A stretch of DNA of 64,000 nucleotides from Cesiribacter sp. SM1 (GTDB taxonomy: Bacteria > Bacteroidota > Bacteroidia > Cytophagales > Cyclobacteriaceae), in NCBI RefSeq assembly GCF_020178975.1, contig NZ_JAHXBU010000094.1, positions 434,001 through 498,000 of the forward strand, in the 5' to 3' direction. Shown here in pieces: positions 26,097-32,715 of the stretch. A program made the translations under genes and the position numbers. Within the stretch, counting starts at the first letter, position 1. Every line of letters begins with the position of its first letter. The notes under the pieces are model-generated. The model was not told where the DNA came from, searched no databases, and worked only from the letters and a program-made list of their open reading frames with translations.

Positions 26097-26247
26097 AAAT
26101 TTCTTAGTTAAAAATAGAACTTATGATACTGTTCCTATCTCGGCTGATAAATTGATTGATGATTAAAAATTTTGATGTTGTTTCGGAGTCTCATTCCCGG
26201 CGCTGTTATAAACAGCTTATGCGTTAATGTGATAGCGCCGGTAAACT

Positions 26248-27330
26248 TTAAGGCTGAAATGTTAGGTGTACTTTGTTTTTTTCTATCCTATATTCAAACT
26301 TTATGGTAAAGCCAATACTGCGTAAAACATTCTCAAGAGATTCGTTATCAAAACGGCCGGTTACGTGATAATCCTTTTCAGGAAATTTGCCTTTGGCGAA
26401 TTCCACTCCGTACCAGCGTTCCATCCGGCCAAGTGCTTCTTTCAGGGGCAGGTCTTTGAAAAGCAGAATACCCTCCTTCCAGGCAACTTCTTCCTCATAA
26501 TCGAAAGCGGTTTTTGTAAGACTCCCTGCTGTACTGTTGATTTTTCCCTTTTCGCCAGGCTCCAGTATAAGATGTTGCTGATCATCTACTGTTGTGCGCA
26601 CCTCTACTTTGCCAGTTACCAATGAAACAGATTGTTCTTTGGTATCAGGAAAAGCATTTATGTTGAAAGTTGTGCCCAGCACCCTGGCCGCTAATTTATC
26701 CGTACGCACAATGAATGGCCTGGTGCCTTTGGTCACATCAAAAAAGGCTTCTCCTTTTAAATAAACCTCCCTTACATCATCCTTAAATTCTTTAGGATAC
26801 ATAAGTGTACTGGAAGAGTTTAATACAACCTTAGAACCATCGGGCAGAAAGAAGGTTGCCTTCTGCCCTTTGTTATTCACCTTCTCAACCAGCTTTGGGC
26901 CTGCATCATTTTTCCAGTTTCCCGATAGCAGGTGGATTGATAGAGCAACAATCAGAGCACCTGCCAGAACAGCTGCATATCCCAGCAAAGTCCGCATTGA
27001 ACTTTTTCTTCTGCTTTGCTCATACTGAAGCTGCTCTGCCCTGCTGCTTATTGGTTTTACAACAGCCTCAGCTGGCTTTGTTTTTCCTCCCAGCGCATTG
27101 GTGTTTTTTATTCTCTTAAGCAGTTGCTCACTTTCTTTTTCTGAAAGACTTTTTTCATCGAACTGTAGAGACTCCAGTATAATCCTTGCCTGAGCTATTG
27201 TTTCTTTCTTTCCAGGATTTTCTGCCAACCATTTTTTCCAATACACACCTGATTCATCATCCTGATGCAATACCCAGTTCCTAAAAGACAGGTCAGACAA
27301 AAGATCATCTACGCCACGATCACCTCTCAT
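26248..27330 (-). CDS. fecR: FecR family anti-sigma factor
   Basis: A 360-residue protein. A cytoplasmic part (about 1-110, FRNWVLHQDDESGVYWKKW) probably holds the sigma factor. One membrane segment follows (LLGYAAVLAGALIVALSIHLL, about 113-133). The FecR domain (about 150-260, NKGQKATFFLPDGSKVVLNSSSTL) and a C-terminal DUF4974-type domain (LKEALGRMERWYGVEF) lie in the periplasm. It precedes susC by 151 bases. The sigma gene it is expected to pair with lies 8.6 kb downstream instead of directly upstream, which is unusual. The ATG at 27330 overlaps the end of a short upstream frame that I do not call. Confidence 0.93.
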   Translation of the reverse strand: MRGDRGVDDLLSDLSFRNWVLHQDDESGVYWKKWLAENPGKKETIAQARIILESLQFDEKSLSEKESEQLLKRIKNTNALGGKTKPAEAVVKPISSRAEQLQYEQSRRKSSMRTLLGYAAVLAGALIVALSIHLLSGNWKNDAGPKLVEKVNNKGQKATFFLPDGSKVVLNSSSTLMYPKEFKDDVREVYLKGEAFFDVTKGTRPFIVRTDKLAARVLGTTFNINAFPDTKEQSVSLVTGKVEVRTTVDDQQHLILEPGEKGKINSTAGSLTKTAFDYEEEVAWKEGILLFKDLPLKEALGRMERWYGVEFAKGKFPEKDYHVTGRFDNESLENVLRSIGFTIKFEYRIEKNKVHLTFQP

Positions 27331-27345
27331 TAATTACGGCTTTTT

Positions 27346-27381
27346 ATAGCATGAGTCAGCCACCTTGGTTTTTCCACTATC
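27346..27381 (-). promoter_or_regulatory. candidate ECF promoter box, copy 2 (upstream of fecR)
   Basis: On the minus strand it reads GATAGTGGAAAA, a variable 12 bases, then TGACTCATGCTAT. It is 29/36 identical to the box at 16706-16741 and ends 15 bases before the fecR ATG. If the conserved ends are -35 and -10 elements, the transcript would have a very short leader. Confidence 0.5.
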
Positions 27382-27568
27382 AGAAAACAAAAATTTTTAC
27401 ATCTTTTTGCATTTTGCTCACTAAGGCACAAAATCAACAGGAATAGGGGGAAATGCACCTGCAGCAAAATGGTAACAGAGGCCGCTGCAGCAGGTGATAA
27501 CGGAAGCAAAAGGTAGTGATGGAAAAGCATGCCACTACAAGCTTTCGCAGCATGCAAAAAAAATCAGG

Positions 27569-27682
27569 GGCCTGAATTATCAGCGGCCTGAATTATGAGA
27601 GACCCTGGGCTTTAGCCTGATGGAGCCAGTAAAAAATTCCAATAGATTTATCAACACCAGTAACAACAATAACACCAGTAAC
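27569..27682. repeat. two short direct-repeat pairs upstream of fecR
   Basis: GGCCTGAATTAT occurs at 27569-27580 and 27585-27596 (16-base period). AACACCAGTAAC occurs at 27653-27664 and 27671-27682 (18-base period). They lie 240-350 bases upstream of fecR and could be paired operator sites or replication slippage products. No regulator can be named. Confidence 0.5.
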
Positions 27683-27742
27683 TACTCACGATAATCTTTA
27701 CAAACATGAATCATCCCGAATTTTTAAGGAGCTAGTATTTAT

Positions 27743-27784
27743 AATAGAAGTGGCCTCTGGGGATCTCCAGAGGCCACTTCTATT
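27743..27784. repeat. perfect 18-bp stem hairpin
   Basis: AATAGAAGTGGCCTCTGG (27743-27760) pairs with 27767-27784 around the loop GGATCT. It has no T-run outside the stem and no adjacent gene end on the plus strand. Confidence 0.8.
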
Positions 27785-27796
27785 AGCAGTACAGTC

Positions 27797-27908
27797 TTTG
27801 CGAACGCAGCGAAGCGGAGTGCGGAGGCCGCCCCGTGGCAATCTGGCTTCTATGCGCGTAGACGCCAGATTGCTTCGTCGTGCCTCCCGGGCCTCGGTGG
27901 CTCGCAAA
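27797..27908. repeat. REP-like imperfect palindrome
   Basis: Outer arms TTTGCGA (27797-27803) and TCGCAAA (27902-27908) enclose an inner perfect pair GCAATCTGGC (27838-27847) / GCCAGATTGC (27864-27873). The text around it (gcgaacgcagcgaagcgg, gattgcttcgtcgtgcc) resembles intergenic repeats dispersed in Bacteroidota genomes. Only one copy is in this window. Confidence 0.55.
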
Positions 27909-27921
27909 AACTAATACCTTT

Positions 27922-27965
27922 AAGCAAAAACAGCCTTGAATGCTATTCCAAGGCTGTTTTTGCTT
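27922..27965 (-). terminator. bidirectional-looking terminator downstream of lspA
   Basis: AAGCAAAAACAGCCTTG (27922-27938) pairs perfectly with 27949-27965, a 17-bp stem with a 10-base loop. The stem carries its own A/T runs. It lies 37 bases after the lspA stop on the minus strand and is the natural lspA terminator. Confidence 0.8.
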
Positions 27966-28001
27966 ATTTTATCCCAAATCAAAATTCGGGATGATTCATG
28001 T

Positions 28002-28649
28002 TTATGGATGATGTGTCGTTACTTCTTCGGTATCTGAATAGCCGCTTTCTGCAGCTTCTGTTTCATCGGGTTCGCTAAAAAAGCGGCGCTGCATTAGCAA
28101 AATGAGGGCAACGCCAATAAATATGGCAGAGTCGGCAAGGTTAAAAACCGGGCGGAAGAAAATAAAATACTGGCCGCCCCAGCCCGGTACCCAATCGGGT
28201 AGCACCCCTTCATAGAGCGGGAAGTAGAGCATATCAATTACCTGGCCATGGAACCAGGGTGTGGGCGCTCCGGGCACCAGGTTGTTTTCCAGAAAAACCC
28301 CGTAAAAGATACTGTCAATTAAATTACCCACAGCACCGCCCAGAATAAGGGACATGCTCCAGATAAGCCCGGGATGTGCTTTACGATTGATGAGCAGGCA
28401 AATATAATAGCCTATGCCTATGGTGGCAGCAAACCTGAACATGGTGAGCAGTAGCTTGCCCCACTCCCAATCGAGCTTCATGCCAAAGGCCATACCCGGA
28501 TTGAGGAGATAATGCAGCCTGAACCAATCGCCCAGCACATTCACTTCGCCGGCAATGCCGAGCTCCATATTATAATGGACCAAAAGTTTAACTGTTTGGT
28601 CAATGGCAATCACCCCCAGCGCCGCCAAGAAGAACTTCAAATACTTCAC
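28002..28649 (-). CDS. lspA: lipoprotein signal peptidase (signal peptidase II)
   Basis: A 215-residue, four-helix inner-membrane aspartic protease that removes signal peptides from lipoproteins after diacylglyceryl transfer. The conserved blocks are AIDQTVKLLV (about residue 16), LNPGMAFGM, the first catalytic Asp in GGAVGNLIDSIFYG (about 112) and the second in FNLADSAIFIG (about 175). The insertion between these two (VIDMLYFPLYEGVLPDWVP) makes it longer than the ~165 residues of E. coli LspA, as is usual in Bacteroidota. The many lipoproteins in this window need it. Its stop codon lies in the right arm of the 302-base inverted-repeat element. Confidence 0.95.
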   Translation of the reverse strand: MKYLKFFLAALGVIAIDQTVKLLVHYNMELGIAGEVNVLGDWFRLHYLLNPGMAFGMKLDWEWGKLLLTMFRFAATIGIGYYICLLINRKAHPGLIWSMSLILGGAVGNLIDSIFYGVFLENNLVPGAPTPWFHGQVIDMLYFPLYEGVLPDWVPGWGGQYFIFFRPVFNLADSAIFIGVALILLMQRRFFSEPDETEAAESGYSDTEEVTTHHP

Positions 28650-28731
28650 CTAATAGCTTGCTTGTTACTGCTTTTGCTTAACAAAAAAAGTAACGCTAAA
28701 ATTACAGGAATAATACAGATTTGCCAAGATA

Positions 28732-29067
28732 ATGAACACTACTAAAAAAATAAGAATATTTGCCACAGAAGCCGACGCAGCAAAAGCAGTACCGCCAGGC
28801 ACTTTACGAAAGCTGAAAATAGGTGCTTACACCCTCTGCCTGGCCAATACCCACCAGGGATTTATGGCCATTTCAGATGCCTGCCCGCACCAGCTGGCCT
28901 CCCTTAGCGGTGGTACTTTAAATGCCCGGTTGCAGGTAATTTGCCCCCTGCACCAGAAAAGCTACTCGCTTATAACCGGAGAAGAAGGAAGTAAGCGCAC
29001 ACCTCCGGCAGAAACTTTTAAGGTAGAAACCACCGAAGAAGGTATCTTTGTGCACATACCGGCATAA
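28732..29067 (+). CDS. Rieske [2Fe-2S] domain protein
   Basis: A 111-residue stand-alone Rieske protein. The cluster ligands are C and H in DACPHQLASL (about residue 46) and C and H in VICPLHQKSYSL (about 66). No signal peptide or membrane segment is present, so it is a soluble cytoplasmic ferredoxin-like protein, probably an electron donor for an oxygenase or reductase. No partner gene is adjacent; the closest neighbours are divergent lspA and a TraB/GumN gene. The partner cannot be identified from this window. Confidence 0.9.
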   Translation: MNTTKKIRIFATEADAAKAVPPGTLRKLKIGAYTLCLANTHQGFMAISDACPHQLASLSGGTLNARLQVICPLHQKSYSLITGEEGSKRTPPAETFKVETTEEGIFVHIPA

Positions 29068-29071
29068 AAAA

Positions 29072-29090
29072 ACCGGAGCTGCACTCCGGT
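29072..29090 (+). terminator. short hairpin after the Rieske gene
   Basis: ACCGGAG (29072-29078) pairs with CTCCGGT (29084-29090), 5 bases after the stop. The run of As precedes it, so it would work better for a minus-strand transcript; weak call. Confidence 0.4.
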
Positions 29091-29179
29091 CTGAGTATAT
29101 ACACCTGTTTAACAAAGCGCTGTATAAGAATTGATGGTTTTATCCGTTTTTTGCATACGCAACGCTATACCTTAGGTTC

Positions 29180-30100
29180 ATGAATTTCAGTAGAAAATTT
29201 GTACTTTCTTCCACTTTCTTTTTACTAAGAATTTTTGCCCCTTGTTTTGTAGCACTTTATGTATTGATGCCTGCACGGGCAATTGCACAGGAACAAGAGG
29301 TGGCGGAGCAATCGCTACTCTGGAAGATATCCGGAGGCGGGCTTAAACAGCCATCCTACCTCTATGGTACTATTCATGCCATTTGTGTAGACGATATGCT
29401 GGTATCGGAACCTATGCTGCAGGCAATGCAAAACAGTAAGCAACTGGCGCTGGAAGTAAACATCTCCGATGTTGCCGAGCTAAAGCAGCTGCAGGCAGGC
29501 ATGCAGATGAAAACGCCAAGTAAGCTAAGCGACTACCTTTCCGAGGGTGAATACAGGCTGGTAGAACGTTTCTACCGCGATTCGCTGGGCGTAGCCCTTA
29601 ACCAGCTGCAAAGCATGAAGCCTTTCTTTATCAGCTCGCTGCTCTATTCCAAGCTGCTCAACTGCCCGGTGCTTTCTTACGAAATGCAGCTCTCGCGCAT
29701 GATGGGCCTGCAAAACAAAGCGGTAGTAGGTCTGGAGGGTGCCTCAGATCAGCTAAAAGCCCTGGATGCCATTCCTTACCAGGAGCAGGCTAAGCTGTTA
29801 TTAGAAGCTGTAAAAAATTATGAAGAACTGAGGGCTGACTTCTGGAACATGGTGGTGAGCTACAAGAACCAGGACCTGGAGAGTCTCTTTTACATTGTAC
29901 GCGAAACCAGCCTGGGCATGAAAAACTATGAGAAGATTCTGCTGCAGGACCGAAACCGCCGCTGGATGCCTACAGTAGAAACTCTTGCCCGTAACAAGCC
30001 CACCTTTTTTGCAGTAGGCGCCGCACACCTGCCAGGCGAAGATGGCCTTATCAGCCTCTTGCGGCGCAGAGGTTATACAGTAGAGCCCCTATTCTACTAA
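29180..30100 (+). CDS. TraB/GumN family exported protein
   Basis: A 306-residue protein with an N-terminal hydrophobic signal (about 15-36, ending MPARAIAQ). The TraB/GumN pattern is visible: SYLYGTIHAICVDD near the start (first GxxH motif), ALEVNISDV and the closing AVGAAHLPGEDGLISLLRRRGY (second GxxH motif). The two histidine motifs suggest a metal-dependent hydrolase related to the Tiki/EreA fold, but the substrate in bacteria is generally unknown. It is a single gene with convergent neighbours on the right. Confidence 0.85.
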   Translation: MNFSRKFVLSSTFFLLRIFAPCFVALYVLMPARAIAQEQEVAEQSLLWKISGGGLKQPSYLYGTIHAICVDDMLVSEPMLQAMQNSKQLALEVNISDVAELKQLQAGMQMKTPSKLSDYLSEGEYRLVERFYRDSLGVALNQLQSMKPFFISSLLYSKLLNCPVLSYEMQLSRMMGLQNKAVVGLEGASDQLKALDAIPYQEQAKLLLEAVKNYEELRADFWNMVVSYKNQDLESLFYIVRETSLGMKNYEKILLQDRNRRWMPTVETLARNKPTFFAVGAAHLPGEDGLISLLRRRGYTVEPLFY

Positions 30101-30171
30101 GTGCATACCAGGCTGTGTCCGGATTGAGTGATTAGTGATTCAGTTGTTCTGCATTCGCCGGTTTACACAAA

Positions 30172-30205
30172 AAAAGTCTGGCCTATGTGTATAAGCCAGA
30201 CTTTT
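30172..30205. terminator. bidirectional terminator between convergent genes
   Basis: AAAAGTCTGGC (30172-30182) pairs with GCCAGACTTTT (30195-30205). A-rich sequence on the left and Ts on the right allow it to serve both the TraB/GumN gene (ends 30100) and the opposing lipoprotein gene (ends 30232). Confidence 0.8.
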
Positions 30206-30231
30206 AGATTGCTCAGTTCAGTTAATGAACT

Positions 30232-31191
30232 TTATTCTGTGGTGTAGGTAACTACTAGTCTTGGACGTTTACTATCGTCGGCTACATCGCTTGAGGCAAA
30301 AACCAAGCTTCTGTAAGAAGACTCTACTTTTTGCTGAATCATATATCCAAAGCTGCTGCCGGCATTTTGTCTTGCATCGCGTACCAGGGCTGTCATGTCT
30401 ATCTCATAGTTTTGAGTAGTTGATGTGCTGGCAGGAATGCTTACCTGGTTCAGTGTAGTACTGCCAGGTTGCGTATTCCAGGTAACTGTGTTCTCACTCC
30501 AGCTTTGGGTAATGCGTTTAATTACGCCTTCGTTTTGCCCCTGGTGTCCAAAATTGTTGTTTGCTTCGTGATGATACAGGTAAAGCGTTGCGCTTTCAAT
30601 ATGTGCTTCAGCCGGTATACTACTCAGGTCAAAATCAAAAAGAGAACGTAATACAGCAGGAGAACCATTAAAGGTACCGGCACTGCCAAGTATTTGTGGA
30701 TGGGTACTGTAGTTGTTTGCTGGCTGTATATCCCAAACAGTGGCATCTTTGCCAGTGGTAGCATCAGGCTTAAATTCTACAGTTCCGTTGGTTGCCTCTG
30801 CAACATCCCGCAGATTCACTACCACAACCGAAGAGCTGGATTGCTGAGCCTTGGCGTCACTTTCAACTACCTGTACCACTATGTTAAACTTTGGATTTGT
30901 TTCATAGTCCAGCAAGCCACTGTCTGCAACTTTAAGCTCACCACTTGTTTCATCGATGATAAAAGCTGCTGCTGGGTGCTGGTTTGTAATGCTGTAAAGG
31001 AGTGAAACATTCTCCGGATCCTGTGCCTGAACTTTGCCTACTACAGTTCCATTGGGCGTGTTTTCATCAGTGGTAAACTCCTGATCAAAAACAACCGGAG
31101 CGTGGTTTTCCTCTTCGCATGCATCGTCTTTGCATCCAAACATCATTAAACCTGCCAGAGAAAGCATTAATGTAAACCTTTGTTTCATCAC
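30232..31191 (-). CDS. cadherin-like / DNRLRE domain lipoprotein
   Basis: A 319-residue lipoprotein (MMFGC, Cys20, followed by KDDACEEE, an acidic surface-type signal). A cadherin-like repeat spans about 30-130 (FTTDENTPNGTVVGKVQAQDPEN, DYETNPKFNIVVQVVES). A DNRLRE domain covers about 140-318 (SLFDFDLSSIPAEAHIESATLYLY, WSENTVTWNTQP, RPRLVVTYT). DNRLRE domains occur on secreted proteins and are thought to aid substrate or surface binding. No enzyme domain is seen, so I would call it a surface adhesin-like or binding protein. Confidence 0.8.
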   Translation of the reverse strand: MMKQRFTLMLSLAGLMMFGCKDDACEEENHAPVVFDQEFTTDENTPNGTVVGKVQAQDPENVSLLYSITNQHPAAAFIIDETSGELKVADSGLLDYETNPKFNIVVQVVESDAKAQQSSSSVVVVNLRDVAEATNGTVEFKPDATTGKDATVWDIQPANNYSTHPQILGSAGTFNGSPAVLRSLFDFDLSSIPAEAHIESATLYLYHHEANNNFGHQGQNEGVIKRITQSWSENTVTWNTQPGSTTLNQVSIPASTSTTQNYEIDMTALVRDARQNAGSSFGYMIQQKVESSYRSLVFASSDVADDSKRPRLVVTYTTE

Positions 31192-31482
31192 TAATAAAGC
31201 TATGTAATTGATAAAATGGGAATAGCCGCCTAAAGCAGTCTATTTTAAAGTGCCGAAACTAGCTTGTTTTGAACAGCGGGAAAAATCAGATACTTGTATT
31301 GTTACACCAATGTAAGATAATCGCTATCCCTTGCGTATAAGCTTTGCTGCTCTAGCTATTCATCAGCCTGGCAATTACCCATCATATCAAAGATCTATCA
31401 GCAAATTTCATTATCACAGACAGGCAGCATTAGCGTTGAGTAACATCTACCTGATAGCCTGCTGCAACAATGAATAAAGGAT

Positions 31483-32715
31483 CTATTTCTTAGCTAGCTT
31501 TCCCTCTACTAGCTTTAACTGTGTATAAGGTTCCGGCTGTGTCCAGGCTAGGTACACTTTTTCATTCAGGCGTACAAGCTGTGGAAAACCGCTTTTGCGG
31601 CTGCTGAGGCTATCGGCCAGGGGCTGTATTTCTCCCATTTGTCCTTCGGGATTTACCTGCCGCAGCACCAGTCTTCCCTCGCCATCGAGCCAGCTTAGCA
31701 AGGCACTGCCGCCGGATAAAAGTTTAACGCCTACCCTGCCCATGGGCTGCAGGCTGTCTGCTACCAGCACAGGTCCCCAGCTTTCGCCGGCATCTTCACT
31801 AAAGCGGAGCTGCACCCTGTTGTTTCCGCCTGCACCGGTAAACCAGGCTACCGCTACCTTTGCACCCCTGGCATCGGCAGCCGGGCCATTTACCGGGCAT
31901 GCACGCATTTCCCAGCCATCGTTATGCACAGGCCTGGGCTCCGACCAGCTACCTGCTGCATAGCGGGTGTAGTAGATGTCGCGGATTTCTTCTTCGGAAC
32001 GGTCGCGGTAAAAAACAATGGCACCTTCCGGTGTTGCTACCATGGCAGTATTGCAGCAGTCGCAGGTACGGCCATCTACCTCAGTGGCTTGCTGCAGCTT
32101 GCCATCTGCAGCAAGGGAGCGGAAACGCAGTGTCATTTCACCGCCATGGCCATGACCGTGGGCATCTTCGGCGCCGGCATACTTATTTCCATCCAGCCAC
32201 ACAATGCCCTGCCGGCCTCCGGGTAAAGCAGCAGCACTCACAAAACCATGTTCGGTAGCAGAGCTATCGCTATGCAGGCGCTGAGCAGCTTTACCTGCTT
32301 CTTTGTACATAACATGATAGGCATAAGGTGCAGTAGGATCGGCAATCTGCAGAAAAAGTACACCCGGCTGTTTGCCATTCGGCAGCAGGTGGGGGTAATC
32401 GGCCCAGTTCACCATCAGGGATTTTCCGGCATGTACTAGTTCCGGCTCCTTCCATATACCTGTAGCGCCATCCATTTCTGCCATCCAGAGCGAGGCAGAA
32501 TCGGAATTGTGCTGCACCATCCAGCTCATCCAGAGGCGGTTGTTTTCTTCATCTGCCAGCAGGTGCGGGTAACGGGCAAGACTATCGGCAGGAAAGGGCA
32601 ACTGGCTGAAAACCAGTTGCTCCTCTGCTTTTACTTCTGCTTTTTTTTCTTCTGTTGCACAACCGGCCAGCACAGCTGCAGTTAGCACAAGCAGAGCATA
32701 AAACTGTTTGCTCAT
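31483..32715 (-). CDS. sialidase-fold (BNR-type) lipoprotein with CDCC motif
   Basis: A 410-residue lipoprotein (VLAGC, Cys19). Repeating beta-propeller patterns resemble BNR/sialidase folds: RFSEDAGESWGPVLVAD, and RYAAGSWSEPRPVHNDGW. Two cysteine motifs stand out: RTCDCCNTAMVATP (about residue 218) and MRACPVNGPAADARG (about 270). Some annotation systems call this an exo-alpha-sialidase, but the arginine triad of true sialidases is not evident to me. The clustered Cys residues could bind metal. The start codon overlaps the end of the M14 peptidase gene by 4 bases, so the two are coupled. Function unknown. Confidence 0.72.
   Translation of the reverse strand: MSKQFYALLVLTAAVLAGCATEEKKAEVKAEEQLVFSQLPFPADSLARYPHLLADEENNRLWMSWMVQHNSDSASLWMAEMDGATGIWKEPELVHAGKSLMVNWADYPHLLPNGKQPGVLFLQIADPTAPYAYHVMYKEAGKAAQRLHSDSSATEHGFVSAAALPGGRQGIVWLDGNKYAGAEDAHGHGHGGEMTLRFRSLAADGKLQQATEVDGRTCDCCNTAMVATPEGAIVFYRDRSEEEIRDIYYTRYAAGSWSEPRPVHNDGWEMRACPVNGPAADARGAKVAVAWFTGAGGNNRVQLRFSEDAGESWGPVLVADSLQPMGRVGVKLLSGGSALLSWLDGEGRLVLRQVNPEGQMGEIQPLADSLSSRKSGFPQLVRLNEKVYLAWTQPEPYTQLKLVEGKLAKK

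Larger units (their letters stand above)
27331..28001. other. 671-base non-coding region between fecR and lspA
   Basis: No gene is recognised. From left to right it holds the candidate ECF box, two pairs of direct repeats, and a 302-base palindrome-rich element with 23-bp terminal inverted repeats, each listed separately. Frames on the minus strand translate as repetitive Arg/Ala sequence and are not real. Confidence 0.7.
27702..28003. repeat. 302-base element with 23-bp terminal inverted repeats, MITE/REP-like
   Basis: The 23 bases at 27702-27724 (starting AAACATGAATCATCCCGAA) are perfectly complementary to 27981-28003. Inside lie a perfect 18-bp stem, a REP-like imperfect palindrome and a long terminator stem. 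The right arm overlaps the lspA stop codon by two bases. No target-site duplication and no coding sequence were found. The structure is seen directly; calling it a mobile or miniature element is inference. Confidence 0.55.

Noticed and set aside
27330-27557. 75-residue hydrophobic minus-strand frame whose TAA overlaps the fecR ATG (TAATG)
   Set aside because: The coupling is suggestive of a leader peptide, but the candidate ECF box lies inside this frame and the composition is not protein-like, so I treat it as chance.
27698-27907. 69-residue Arg/Ala-rich minus-strand frame
   Set aside because: It is produced by the palindromic REP-like sequence and has no protein features.
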